Source of the DNA: CAYYMH01 sp964472785
GTDB lineage: Bacteria; Zhuqueibacterota; Zhuqueibacteria; Thermofontimicrobiales; Thermofontimicrobiaceae
DNA: 64,000 nt
Assembly (NCBI GenBank): GCA_964472785.1
Contig: CAYYMH010000014.1
Location: forward strand, 35,141-99,140
Direction: 5' to 3'
In this document: positions 17,649-26,836 of the stretch, piece by piece
How positions within the stretch are numbered: the first letter of the stretch is position 1
Layout of the letters: each line of letters opens with the position of its first letter
Notes under the pieces: model-generated
What the model saw: the letters and a program-made list of their open reading frames with translations, nothing else
Database searches by the model: none
Told to the model about the DNA's origin: nothing
Position numbers and translations under genes: made by a program

Positions 17649-20081
17649 ATGGATGTAAAAAAAGAACGTATTACACCAATAAATATAGAAGAGGAGATGA
17701 AAGATTCCTACATCGATTATTCGATGTCGGTGATTGTTTCGAGAGCACTACCGGACGTCAGAGACGGTTTAAAACCGGTTCATCGGCGAGTTCTTTATGG
17801 GATGCATGAACTCGGATTGAGGCCGAACACGGGTTATAAAAAGAGTGCGAGAATTGTCGGAGAAGTTCTTGGAAAATATCATCCACACGGCGATGCGGCT
17901 GTTTATGATACGATGGTTAGAATGGTTCAGGATTTTTCGTTAAGATATCCGTTGGTTGACGGACAGGGAAATTTTGGTTCTGTCGATGGCGACGCACCTG
18001 CGGCAATGCGTTATACGGAAGCAAAATTAGCAAAAATTGCAGAGGAAACATTACGAGATTTGGATAAAGACACTGTTAATTTTGTTCCGAACTTTGATGA
18101 GACGCTTAAAGAACCTGTTGTTTTACCCTCGCTTTTACCATCACTATTGATAAACGGATCATCTGGAATTGCTGTTGGCATGGCTACAAATATCCCGCCT
18201 CATAATTTGTCAGAAGTCGTTGATGCACTTATTGCTACTATTGATGATCCGGCTATTAAATTGGAAGATTTAATTAGTATCATTCAGGGACCTGATTTTC
18301 CTACTGGTGCTATCATTTACGGTCGGGGAGGGATTGATGAAGCCTACCGAACCGGAAGAGGAAAAATATTAGTCAGGGCTCGGGCAAATATTGAGTCCAC
18401 CCGGCAAAATAAAGATAATATTGTTGTGACAGAAATCCCTTATACAGTCAATAAAGCCAATTTGATAGAAAAAATTGCCCAATTAGTGAACGATCGGAAA
18501 ATTGACGGAATTACTGAAATTCGCGATGAATCGGACAAAGACGGTTATCGAATCGTTATTGAACTACGGCGAGATGTTCAACCTCACGCGATTTTAAATT
18601 ATCTCTATAAGCATACGCAAATGCAAATTACTTTTGGGGTAATCATGATAGCATTAGTTGACGGTGTGCCTCAAATTTTAAATCTACAGCAGATATTAAT
18701 GCACTTCATTAATTTCAGGCATGACGTCATCGTTAGAAGAACAAAGTATGAATTGGACAAGGCAGAAAAAAGAGCGCATATTTTAGAAGGCCTCAAGATT
18801 GCTCTTGATAATATTGATGAAATAATTGAATTGATAAAAAAATCCAGAAATCCGAGCACGGCCAAACAGAATTTGATGAAGAGATTCAAGTTGTCCGAAG
18901 TTCAAGCTCAGGCAATTTTAGACATGAGGCTACAACGGCTAACCGGACTGGAGAGAAAAAAAATTGAGGATGAATATTTAGCAACGATCAAATTGATTGA
19001 TAAATTTAAAACGATCTTGGGCAGCAAGTCAATGCGAATGCAGATCATTAAGGAAGAACTGGGAGAATTAAAAGAGAAATACGGTGACGATCGCAGAACT
19101 GAAATTATTGTAAAGACAGAAGAATTTTCCATTGAAGATATGATCGCCGAAGAAGATATGGTGATCACAGTTTCTCATAAGGGGTTCATAAAAAGGTTTC
19201 CGGTTTCGGGATACCGGAGACAATTTAGGGGAGGAACTGGCTCATCAGGCGCTTCAACCAGGGTTGAGGATTTTATTGAACATTTATTTATTGCTTCAAC
19301 CCATCATTATATTCTAATTTTTACCAATCAAGGACGATGCTACTGGCTGAAAGTTCATGAAATTCCTCAAGCCGGTAAGGGATCAAAAGGCAGATCCATT
19401 GTTAACTTAATTGATATTAAAAAAGATGAACACATTGCCGATATTGTTAATGTGAGAGCGTTTGATGATAAACATTTTATTATGATGGCTACACAGAAGG
19501 GAATTGTGAAAAAAACTGTTTTATCAGCTTTTGGAAATCCAAGAAAAGCCGGAATTAATTCAATTAATATAAAAGAAGGAGATTATCTAATATCGGCAAA
19601 AATAACCGACGGTAACCAGGAAATCGTACTTGGCACTTATTTCGGAAAAGCAATTCGATTTTTAGAATCCGATGTCCGTGAGATGGGGCGGACAGCGACA
19701 GGAGTGACCGGAATCAAGTTAGCAAAAGGAGATCGGGTTGTTGGTATGGTTACGGTTCGTCAGGATTCAACATTATTGGTTATAACGGAAAAAGGATTTG
19801 GTAAACGTACAGAAATCAAAGATTACCGAATAATTCGACGCGGAGGTAAGGGGGTTGTCACTGCAAAAACAACGAAACGGGTTGGTAACATGATTTCCAT
19901 AAAAGAAATGGGTGATGATGATGATGTGATGATAATTACTACTTCCGGAAAAGTTATCCGTCAGGGAGTCAAACACATTCGAAAGATCGGAAGATCGACA
20001 CAGGGAATCCGTTTAATTCGTTTATCTGAAAATGATCAAATTGCCGATGTTGCGCGTATTATAAAAGAGAATAATGAATAA
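17649..20081 (+). CDS. gyrA: DNA gyrase subunit A
   Basis: GyrA breaks and rejoins DNA through an active-site tyrosine. The 810-residue protein begins with the topoisomerase IIA core (SYIDYSMSVIVSRALPDVRD). It contains GKYHPHGDAAVYDTMVRM and the catalytic region PAAMRYTEAKL, and ends with the six-bladed beta-pinwheel. The supercoiling-linked GyrA box is degenerate: the expected QRRGGKG reads QFRGGTG near residue 525. A second RRGGKG run occurs later, near residue 735. A weak promoter (TTGGAT 17599-17604, TATCTA 17622-17627) may let gyrA be expressed independently of the restriction cassette. Confidence 0.95.
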   Translation: MDVKKERITPINIEEEMKDSYIDYSMSVIVSRALPDVRDGLKPVHRRVLYGMHELGLRPNTGYKKSARIVGEVLGKYHPHGDAAVYDTMVRMVQDFSLRYPLVDGQGNFGSVDGDAPAAMRYTEAKLAKIAEETLRDLDKDTVNFVPNFDETLKEPVVLPSLLPSLLINGSSGIAVGMATNIPPHNLSEVVDALIATIDDPAIKLEDLISIIQGPDFPTGAIIYGRGGIDEAYRTGRGKILVRARANIESTRQNKDNIVVTEIPYTVNKANLIEKIAQLVNDRKIDGITEIRDESDKDGYRIVIELRRDVQPHAILNYLYKHTQMQITFGVIMIALVDGVPQILNLQQILMHFINFRHDVIVRRTKYELDKAEKRAHILEGLKIALDNIDEIIELIKKSRNPSTAKQNLMKRFKLSEVQAQAILDMRLQRLTGLERKKIEDEYLATIKLIDKFKTILGSKSMRMQIIKEELGELKEKYGDDRRTEIIVKTEEFSIEDMIAEEDMVITVSHKGFIKRFPVSGYRRQFRGGTGSSGASTRVEDFIEHLFIASTHHYILIFTNQGRCYWLKVHEIPQAGKGSKGRSIVNLIDIKKDEHIADIVNVRAFDDKHFIMMATQKGIVKKTVLSAFGNPRKAGINSINIKEGDYLISAKITDGNQEIVLGTYFGKAIRFLESDVREMGRTATGVTGIKLAKGDRVVGMVTVRQDSTLLVITEKGFGKRTEIKDYRIIRRGGKGVVTAKTTKRVGNMISIKEMGDDDDVMIITTSGKVIRQGVKHIRKIGRSTQGIRLIRLSENDQIADVARIIKENNE

Positions 20082-20150
20082 TTAGAGCAATATTCTTTTT
20101 CAATATGTTGAAAATTTCTTCATCTTGAAAAGTCGATCAGGGGAACTAGC

Positions 20151-21386
20151 ATGGATGTTACAACAGGGGAAAAAGAAAAGCAACTGTTAGCTGCGACCGT
20201 TCGAGAGAGATTAATCGGTAAAAAAAATAGTGTCCTATATAAAGATTTATTAAATGAAAAATTACCGACATTTCTGAACAACTATTTGGAAAATGCAGTT
20301 CGGAAATTGGTTCATACAGAAGAACCGATCCAATTGAAACATTCAAACCGGTTTGATTTTTCCTATGAGAAAATAAAAATTTTAAGGGACTCGATAATTC
20401 AAGCAATTGAGGAAGCGACAATATTCCCCAAAGACCTCTTGTCTGATATTATCAATAAAACGGTGTCGTTACAGTTTGATTTAATAACAAGGCCTAACTC
20501 AACATTAATAAAAATTTTTTACAAAAAGACATCAGACCGAATCCAGGGAGACATCCTAAAACTGCTGGAAGCTCTTGATGACGAACGGATTTTCATCAAA
20601 AGATTAATTCAGAACATCCGGGAGTTTGATCAGTACCACATCGTCATCGAGGATTTTAAAAGAATTATAAAAAAAACAGAGAAAGAATGTTATTTCAAAG
20701 AAAACCTGATAGATAATTTTATTTCTGATGTAGAAAGTTTGATCAACTTTTTAGGAATGATCAAAGGTTACAGTAATAACACGATTAAAGTAAATTTAGT
20801 CAGATTACTTCTTAATGAGAGGAATTTGAGGAAATATTCCATCGCTTTTGAAAAATTTAATTCCGATTTGATTGATGTTGAAAAGATAAAGCAGCTATTG
20901 GATGACTGTATCGAAATTGAAAAAGATAGTGCCAACAACGAGGAAGATGACATTGATAGTTTCTTTATGATTTCGGAAGCTGAAAGCACAATTAGCGGAC
21001 ATCAAATAAAACAACGATTTGAAAAACAAAGTTATAGTGATGAAAAAAATTGTAATAAAGTGACGAAGATCACCAATATCGATCAGGATATTTCTAGTTT
21101 AATAATTGAGAGAAGTAAAATTGAAGAACAACCGGACGGACCGATTGATCAATTAAGAAATTTAATTAATGATAAAGACGAGAAATTTTTGTTAAAGAGA
21201 ATATTCGAAAATGATCGAATGGAGTATGATGAATTCATTGGTCAATTAGAAAATATAAATAATTGGAAGGACGCCAAAGAACGCATCGATATTGAGTTAA
21301 GCGCCCGTTCGATACAACCTTTTTCAAAAGAAGCGTTACGACTTGGCGATTTAGTATTTAACAGATACTTTCCCGAAAAACATTAA
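20151..21386 (+). CDS. Uncharacterised alpha-helical protein
   Basis: A 411-residue, charged, apparently all-helical cytoplasmic protein. There is no signal peptide or membrane segment and I recognise no motif. Residues about 1-260 are rich in I, K, L and E with short heptad-like runs. An acidic linker (NNEEDDIDSFF, about 265-275) is followed by a second helical part ending in RLGDLVFNRYFP. The ATG has an AGGGGA ribosome site. It lies 69 nt after gyrA and 21 nt before the FecR-domain gene on the same strand, so it may be part of that transcript. No function is proposed. Confidence 0.75.
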   Translation: MDVTTGEKEKQLLAATVRERLIGKKNSVLYKDLLNEKLPTFLNNYLENAVRKLVHTEEPIQLKHSNRFDFSYEKIKILRDSIIQAIEEATIFPKDLLSDIINKTVSLQFDLITRPNSTLIKIFYKKTSDRIQGDILKLLEALDDERIFIKRLIQNIREFDQYHIVIEDFKRIIKKTEKECYFKENLIDNFISDVESLINFLGMIKGYSNNTIKVNLVRLLLNERNLRKYSIAFEKFNSDLIDVEKIKQLLDDCIEIEKDSANNEEDDIDSFFMISEAESTISGHQIKQRFEKQSYSDEKNCNKVTKITNIDQDISSLIIERSKIEEQPDGPIDQLRNLINDKDEKFLLKRIFENDRMEYDEFIGQLENINNWKDAKERIDIELSARSIQPFSKEALRLGDLVFNRYFPEKH

Positions 21387-21407
21387 AACAAGCTGAGGGC
21401 AATTAAA

Positions 21408-22184
21408 ATGAAAAAGCAAAAGTTATTTAAGATTCTTGGTGGGGGAGTTCTTTTTTTATTATCAGTTAGTTTTTTATTTTCCTTTACTCAAGAAATTGAA
21501 AAATCCCAACCCAAAGACGAAAAAGGATTGATTAAATACAGTGACGGAAGAGTGAGGAAAAAAGAAATCAACGAGGAAAACTGGAAGCCAGCAGAGAAAA
21601 ATACTGCTGTATTGTCAGGAGATCGTGTCAGAACTTATCAACGATCTCGAGCAGAACTTGAGCTGTTAAAATTGGATATTATTCGCATGGCACCGGAAAC
21701 AATTATTGATGTGGTTAAATTGTATGAAGAAACAAAAAGCCAGAAAAAGGAAACACAGATACAATTGAACCAGGGAGACATTTGGGCTAAAATTAAGAAA
21801 AAGGATAATGATAGTAAATTTAACATTTCTGCACCAGTTGCGATGGCAGCAATAACCGGCACTGTTTTAAGGATGAATGTTAACACTGACTCCTCTACCC
21901 AATTGAAAGTTTACAATGGTGAGGTTCGTATAACCAACGCACCCGAGCGAACAGATTTAACTCCCCAATCCATTAGCAATGTATATGAGGTGCCAGGACC
22001 TCAAGAGGTTCCTGGTCCACGAGAAGTGTCATTAGAAGAATGGGTATATATTGTCAAAAATATGCAGACGATAATTATAGACAAAGACGGACAGATAAAG
22101 GAAGTCGGAAAATTTGACATGCAGGACAAAGATGAACAAACGGATTGGGTTAAGTGGAATTTGGAAAGAGATCGACTAAAATAA
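21408..22184 (+). CDS. FecR-domain envelope protein
   Basis: A 258-residue protein with an N-terminal membrane anchor or signal segment (about residues 10-27). A FecR-type beta-domain follows: AVLSGDRVRTYQRSRAEL, then IRMAPETIIDV, then LNQGDIWAKIKK, FNISAPVAMAAITGTVL and a KVYNGEVRI stretch. FecR domains usually occur in anti-sigma regulators or in envelope-associated proteins; no sigma factor gene is adjacent. A short proline repeat, EVPGPQ-EVPGPREV, lies near residues 196-208. The C-terminus is acidic. The gene ends before a strong bidirectional terminator. Confidence 0.8.
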   Translation: MKKQKLFKILGGGVLFLLSVSFLFSFTQEIEKSQPKDEKGLIKYSDGRVRKKEINEENWKPAEKNTAVLSGDRVRTYQRSRAELELLKLDIIRMAPETIIDVVKLYEETKSQKKETQIQLNQGDIWAKIKKKDNDSKFNISAPVAMAAITGTVLRMNVNTDSSTQLKVYNGEVRITNAPERTDLTPQSISNVYEVPGPQEVPGPREVSLEEWVYIVKNMQTIIIDKDGQIKEVGKFDMQDKDEQTDWVKWNLERDRLK

Positions 22185-22227
22185 TTAATTGTTAAATTTT
22201 CAAAAAATAAACATAATTGTGGTTAAA

Positions 22228-22260
22228 GAAAAAGGCGGATATGTAATCCGCCTTTTTCTT
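22228..22260. terminator. Bidirectional rho-independent terminator
   Basis: A perfect 13-bp stem (22228-22240 with 22246-22258) contains the GGCGGAT/ATCCGCC core and a 5-nt loop, flanked by A- and T-runs on both strands. It lies between the convergent FecR-domain gene and the patatin-BamA gene and can serve both. Confidence 0.88.
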
Positions 22261-22261
22261 T

Positions 22262-24919
22262 CTAAAAATCAAATCCGACAGAAAAATAAACAACGCGATT
22301 TCCTTCACTTCTCTTCCCCATGGAAAGCGATATTGGACCCGCTAAAGTATTTACAGAAAAGCATGTACCGAAACCGTGGTCAAAATCTTTCGGTTTTATT
22401 TCTAATGTGTTTTTCCAGGTCGCACCAATATCATATCTAAAACTTAAATAAAAGTCAATCGGAAAGCCAAAAGGAAAACGATACCTGTATTCAAAACTTC
22501 CGGCGAATAAGTGCTTTCCAATTTTTTCATCTTGTTTTAAACCATAAAAAGATTGAATTCCGCCTAAACGAAATTGCTCGATAAACGGAGTGGTTAAATC
22601 GGATGTGCCCCACATAAACTTATAATGAACGGTATTTCTTTTAAAAAAAGTATAATATGTTTCTAATGATGAATAAAATTGAAAATATGAAATCTGACTA
22701 TTTAAAAAAGATGCTGAAGACATTTTATATAAAAAGGTGTAATACTTTCCGAAATTTGGAAATGGATACTTATCTTGAGTGTCAACAATAGACTGAATAG
22801 CGAAGGTTTTCAAATCATATTGGCTCGTCGGATATCCATATCCGGAAACAGATTCCATTTCAATATTTTTAATTGAAGCTATAAATGATAATATCCCTAA
22901 ACGCTTTATTTGGCTGCCTATCGATAAAGAAAAACCATTTTCCCTTGTGAGATATTCTCCGATATTTTTTCCGTCATCATAAACGTATCGCTTTAATTGC
23001 TGATGATAAAGTTCAAAGTTACCTGTCAGAAAGGTGTTAATAATTCTATCAGCTCTATATTTGAATTTAAAAATTTTATCTTTGATCCCGTATTGAGCAT
23101 GGAACGTGATCGGATTAGCTAATCCTAAAAAATTTTCATCAACTATTTCTAATAATGTTTTATTTTTCCTGATTAAGTCATAGCGATAACCTAATCTTAA
23201 CAGATTAAATTGTTTTTCTTCTACCTTTATAGTAAGCCGAGGTTTTCTGTCGGAGTTTTGCACCTTTAACGAGACTGTTTTAAAAAGGTTGGTGCTGTAA
23301 ATATTTTTTAATCCCTGGTCAACTTTGTCTAAATTGAAAATATCTCCCTCAATTAAGGGAAATTCTCTTAAGATTGCAAAATCCCTTGTTTTAATATTAC
23401 CAGTCACATTTATGGACGAAATTATTCCTTCATTCAAATAAATATGAAGTGTTTCGTGATCAATTTTTACATCCATAATATTAATAAATCCGTATCCGTT
23501 AGCTTGATAAAGATTAGTAATCCGCTCGATATCTTTTTTAGAGTCATAAAAGTTAATAGGAGCTCCGGGTTTAGATTTTACTTGAGCTTTAATCAAAGAG
23601 TCTGAAAATACGTGATTTCCATGTACAACAATTTCTTTAAATGATGGATTAGGAACAGGATAGTACTTTAAAGAAAGAAGGCTGTCTTCTATCGTATATT
23701 CAACGTGTACATCGGAAAAATAGCCAAGCTGATAAATTTCCTCTAAAGATTTTTTTACATGTTGCAGTTTAGTTGGTGTTTGAATCGTTTTTTTTATGGT
23801 GAAAAGAATTTGTTCGTTGATTAACGAATCATTACCATTCATTAACTCAATAGAAGAAACGAAAAATCCCTGTTTTGATAAATTTTCTTCTTCCTTTTTT
23901 TGATGAAAAATATTTTCAATTTGATTAATAATATCGTTTGCCTTTTCTTTTCCCAAATCAATTATTTGATCAATCTTCGGGAAATCATCGGATTTGAAAT
24001 CACCCAAATCAGGGCGGATTAACACGTCTGCCAGTTTTCGTTGTTGTTCGTTTTTTTCTTTTTGCATAATCGAGGTAACTTGATCTGCCAGTTTCCAGGG
24101 AACGTATAAACTGCTTTTATCGTTAAGTTCAGAAGAAGTATCGATTGCTATGATCAAATCAACATCAAATTCTTTAACTTCTTCAACCGGAATGTTGTTG
24201 ATGAGACCGCCATCAACAAGGAGCATATTATCTCGTTCTACTGGCTCAAAAAGCAGCGGAACCGCCGAAGAAGCTCTCATCGCTTCAGCCAAATTACCAT
24301 TTTTTAAAATGACCTTTCTTCCTGAAACTAAATCACAAGCTAAAGCCCTAAAAGGAATTTCTAATCTGTCAAAATTCTGATTTGTGAGATAATCTGCCCT
24401 CAAAGAAAGAGTTGTTAAAATTGATGTCAATCTTTGGCCCGGCGTGAGTGCCTGTGGGATTGCTATTTTAAAGCCGTCAAACCTGATCTGAATGATTGCT
24501 TTGCTTCGTTCCTGTTTTTGACTGACAAAGAGGCTGGTTCTTGGTGGACTGTCAACCATTATTTTGTCCCAGTCAATATTGCGCGTAATTTCTTCAATTT
24601 GGTATGCAGAATATCCAGCGGCAAACAAACCACCGACGATGCTTCCAATGCTTGATCCGACAATAATATCAATGGGAATTTTATGATCTTCCAACACCTG
24701 AAGAACACCAATCTGTGCAAATCCCCGCGCGCCTCCTCCGCTTAAACATAATCCAATCCTCGGCCGTTTTATTTGTTTGTGTGATACAAAGGAATTGGGC
24801 GGCAAAACAACTCGATCAAACTCTAAAGAAATTGTTTGGGTGTATGCAATTACTGACAATATTCCTAAATAAAAAAGAAAAATTATTAACAGGATAAATG
24901 TTATTTTTGAAAGTTTCAT
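22262..24919 (-). CDS. Patatin-like phospholipase fused to POTRA and BamA-type barrel
   Basis: This 885-residue protein has an N-terminal signal or anchor (about 7-28). A patatin domain follows (about 53-260) with oxyanion motif SGGGARG, nucleophile elbow GSSIG (Ser90) and DGG (Asp236), so both catalytic residues are present. Residues about 360-560 resemble POTRA modules, and about 565-885 form a BamA/Omp85-type barrel ending in aromatic VGFDF. This is the layout of PlpD-type (type Vd) systems, where the lipase is exported or held at the outer membrane. It is the only large minus-strand gene right of the origin. Confidence 0.87.
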   Translation of the reverse strand: MKLSKITFILLIIFLFYLGILSVIAYTQTISLEFDRVVLPPNSFVSHKQIKRPRIGLCLSGGGARGFAQIGVLQVLEDHKIPIDIIVGSSIGSIVGGLFAAGYSAYQIEEITRNIDWDKIMVDSPPRTSLFVSQKQERSKAIIQIRFDGFKIAIPQALTPGQRLTSILTTLSLRADYLTNQNFDRLEIPFRALACDLVSGRKVILKNGNLAEAMRASSAVPLLFEPVERDNMLLVDGGLINNIPVEEVKEFDVDLIIAIDTSSELNDKSSLYVPWKLADQVTSIMQKEKNEQQRKLADVLIRPDLGDFKSDDFPKIDQIIDLGKEKANDIINQIENIFHQKKEEENLSKQGFFVSSIELMNGNDSLINEQILFTIKKTIQTPTKLQHVKKSLEEIYQLGYFSDVHVEYTIEDSLLSLKYYPVPNPSFKEIVVHGNHVFSDSLIKAQVKSKPGAPINFYDSKKDIERITNLYQANGYGFINIMDVKIDHETLHIYLNEGIISSINVTGNIKTRDFAILREFPLIEGDIFNLDKVDQGLKNIYSTNLFKTVSLKVQNSDRKPRLTIKVEEKQFNLLRLGYRYDLIRKNKTLLEIVDENFLGLANPITFHAQYGIKDKIFKFKYRADRIINTFLTGNFELYHQQLKRYVYDDGKNIGEYLTRENGFSLSIGSQIKRLGILSFIASIKNIEMESVSGYGYPTSQYDLKTFAIQSIVDTQDKYPFPNFGKYYTFLYKMSSASFLNSQISYFQFYSSLETYYTFFKRNTVHYKFMWGTSDLTTPFIEQFRLGGIQSFYGLKQDEKIGKHLFAGSFEYRYRFPFGFPIDFYLSFRYDIGATWKNTLEIKPKDFDHGFGTCFSVNTLAGPISLSMGKRSEGNRVVYFSVGFDF

Positions 24920-25129
24920 CGTTTTTAGCTATGAGTATTTATTTTTAACTTGGATTGAAAAGTCATAATTGAATAATCGTTATAGATCAAATGAAGAGAA
25001 ATAAATTATTCATCTCCTTCAATGTAAAAATTACGTGTAAGATGCAAAAGGAACATAACTTATAAAAATAAAATTGACTTTAATAAATTAATTTTGTAAG
25101 TTTGATTTAAAACAAAATTTATTTAATTT

Positions 25130-25729
25130 ATGAAACGATCATTTGATACGAAAAAACTCATCATTGTTAGTTTTTTTACTGCACTAACAGCTGTGGGTGC
25201 ATTTTTAAAAATACCGTTGCCACACGTACCAATCACACTGCAAACTTTTTTTGTTATCATGAGTGGCAACATCTTAGGGCATGTTTATGGCACACTTAGC
25301 CAGATTTTATATATTATTATTGGTTTAGTCGGTCTGCCAATATTTGCTTATGGCGGCGGCCCGGGTTATATTTTTCAACCCACCTTTGGATACATTTTAG
25401 GGTATCCGTTTTGCGCATTAACCATTGGTTATTTAATGAAAATATTGATGCCGGTGCGCAAATCAAATGAGAACTCAAAAATAAAAAGAGCCTTTTCTGT
25501 TTTTTTAATTGATATTGTTGGTATTGTTGTTATCTTTATGTTTGGGTTAAGTTATATTTATGTAAATATGAAATACGGATTATATAAAAATTTGATTCAT
25601 ACCGATCAAATTTCCAATGTTAACTGGAAACAAATATTACAAACAACATTTTTTTTGTTTATTCCGATAGATTTAATTAAAGCATCATTGGCTGCAATTA
25701 TTACAGAAAAAGTGAAACGTATTTTGTAA
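25130..25729 (+). CDS. bioY: BioY-type biotin transporter substrate-binding subunit
   Basis: BioY is the membrane S-component that takes up biotin, alone or with an ECF module. The 199-residue protein has several membrane segments and family motifs: an N-terminal VGAFLKIPLPHVPITLQTFF, then an IIGLVGLPIFAYGGGPGYI run and PTFGYILGYPF. No ECF ATPase genes are adjacent. A TTGACT box at 25074-25079 upstream lacks a good -10. The inverted ATTTTGT/ACAAAAT at 25091-25117 does not have BirA-operator spacing. Confidence 0.9.
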   Translation: MKRSFDTKKLIIVSFFTALTAVGAFLKIPLPHVPITLQTFFVIMSGNILGHVYGTLSQILYIIIGLVGLPIFAYGGGPGYIFQPTFGYILGYPFCALTIGYLMKILMPVRKSNENSKIKRAFSVFLIDIVGIVVIFMFGLSYIYVNMKYGLYKNLIHTDQISNVNWKQILQTTFFLFIPIDLIKASLAAIITEKVKRIL

Positions 25730-25850
25730 ATATTTTTTTTGTTTTTTTTCTCTGTACAGTGAAAGTTGCAATGTTTTGAATGTAAGCAAAAGATATTCAT
25801 AATTCAAGAGTTAAATTCAATATTTTAAAAATAACAGTAGAGGGTAAATT

Positions 25851-26834
25851 ATGTCAAGATTTGTGATGGGAGTAGATGGGGGCGGTACAAAAACAGAAAT
25901 TGTTCTGATCGACAGCATGGGGGGGGTTATCGGTAAAATCAAAGTTGATAGCACCAATTATCAGGTCGTTGGTGAAAAAGTCAAAATCAATTTGATTCAA
26001 GGCTTTGAAAAGTTGATGAAAAAGACTAATGTAACGCTGAACAAAGTGGATCATATCTTTTTAGGTTTAGCAGGCGCCGGGAGAAAAAGTGACAGGGAAG
26101 AAATTAAACAACTTTTTCAAGACACGCCATACAAGGACTTAATTACTGTTGACAGCGATGCAATTGTTGCGCTGGCCGGAGCATTTGGAACAGCGCCAGG
26201 AATTATTATTATCGCCGGTACCGGGGCTATTTGTTTTGGAAAAAATCAGCAGGGAAAAATTGCTCGATCCGGAGGATGGGGCTACTTATTAGGTGATGAA
26301 GGAAGTGGTTATTTCATCGGAAGAGAGGCAATAATCGCTGCGCTAAAGGATTTTGATGGTCGGGGTGAAAAAACAGAGTTAAGACAAGTTGTTACAAAAC
26401 AATTCAATTTAGATTCAATCGAAAAGATAATTCCTTTAATTTATAAAAATAAAATTGATCGGATACAGATCGCCGGACTTGCTCCCTTGGTCTTTAAAAC
26501 AGCTGATAAAGGTGATTTAATTGCCGAGGAAATTGTAAAAAGCGCAGGTAAGGAATTAGGAAATTTAGCAAAAGCGGTTGCTGATCGATTGGGATTTACC
26601 AGCGATGAAGTTAGGGTAGCTTTGATCGGAAGTATTTTCAAAGAAAAGGAAATGTTAATTAATCACATTTCAAAAGAATTGTATGAAATATCGTGGAACG
26701 TAACTGTCTCTGAACCAATGTTTCAACCGAGTTATGGAGCAGCATTAATGGCGCTTCAAAAAATAGATGTTGAAATCACCGAATTCCTGTTGAAAAATTT
26801 ATCTGAATCAATCGAGAAACATGTGGAGATTTAG
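25851..26834 (+). CDS. N-acetylglucosamine/muramic acid kinase-like (BadF/BadG ATPase family)
   Basis: A 327-residue ASKHA-fold sugar kinase. The phosphate-1 motif GVDGGGTKTEIVLID is at residues 7-21, DSDAIVALAGAFG near 100-112, an adenosine-side IIIAGTGAICFGKN near 118-131, and GWGYLLGDEGSGYFIGREA near 142-160. Members phosphorylate GlcNAc, and some also MurNAc. Its stop is 2 nt before anmK, and murQ is in the same window, so a role in amino-sugar recovery from cell wall is likely. Exact substrate is not determinable. A possible promoter is TTGAAT (25776-25781) with CATAAT 16 nt downstream. Confidence 0.82.
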   Translation: MSRFVMGVDGGGTKTEIVLIDSMGGVIGKIKVDSTNYQVVGEKVKINLIQGFEKLMKKTNVTLNKVDHIFLGLAGAGRKSDREEIKQLFQDTPYKDLITVDSDAIVALAGAFGTAPGIIIIAGTGAICFGKNQQGKIARSGGWGYLLGDEGSGYFIGREAIIAALKDFDGRGEKTELRQVVTKQFNLDSIEKIIPLIYKNKIDRIQIAGLAPLVFKTADKGDLIAEEIVKSAGKELGNLAKAVADRLGFTSDEVRVALIGSIFKEKEMLINHISKELYEISWNVTVSEPMFQPSYGAALMALQKIDVEITEFLLKNLSESIEKHVEI

Positions 26835-26836
26835 GG

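Noticed and set aside
22189..22440. 83-residue plus-strand frame after the FecR-domain gene
   Set aside because: It reads through the bidirectional terminator and is antisense to the end of the patatin-BamA gene.
25091..25117. Inverted ATTTTGT/ACAAAAT before bioY as a BirA operator
   Set aside because: Inner spacing (14 nt between TTGT and ACAA) is too short for the known BirA site, and half-sites lack the AAAC/GTTT extension.
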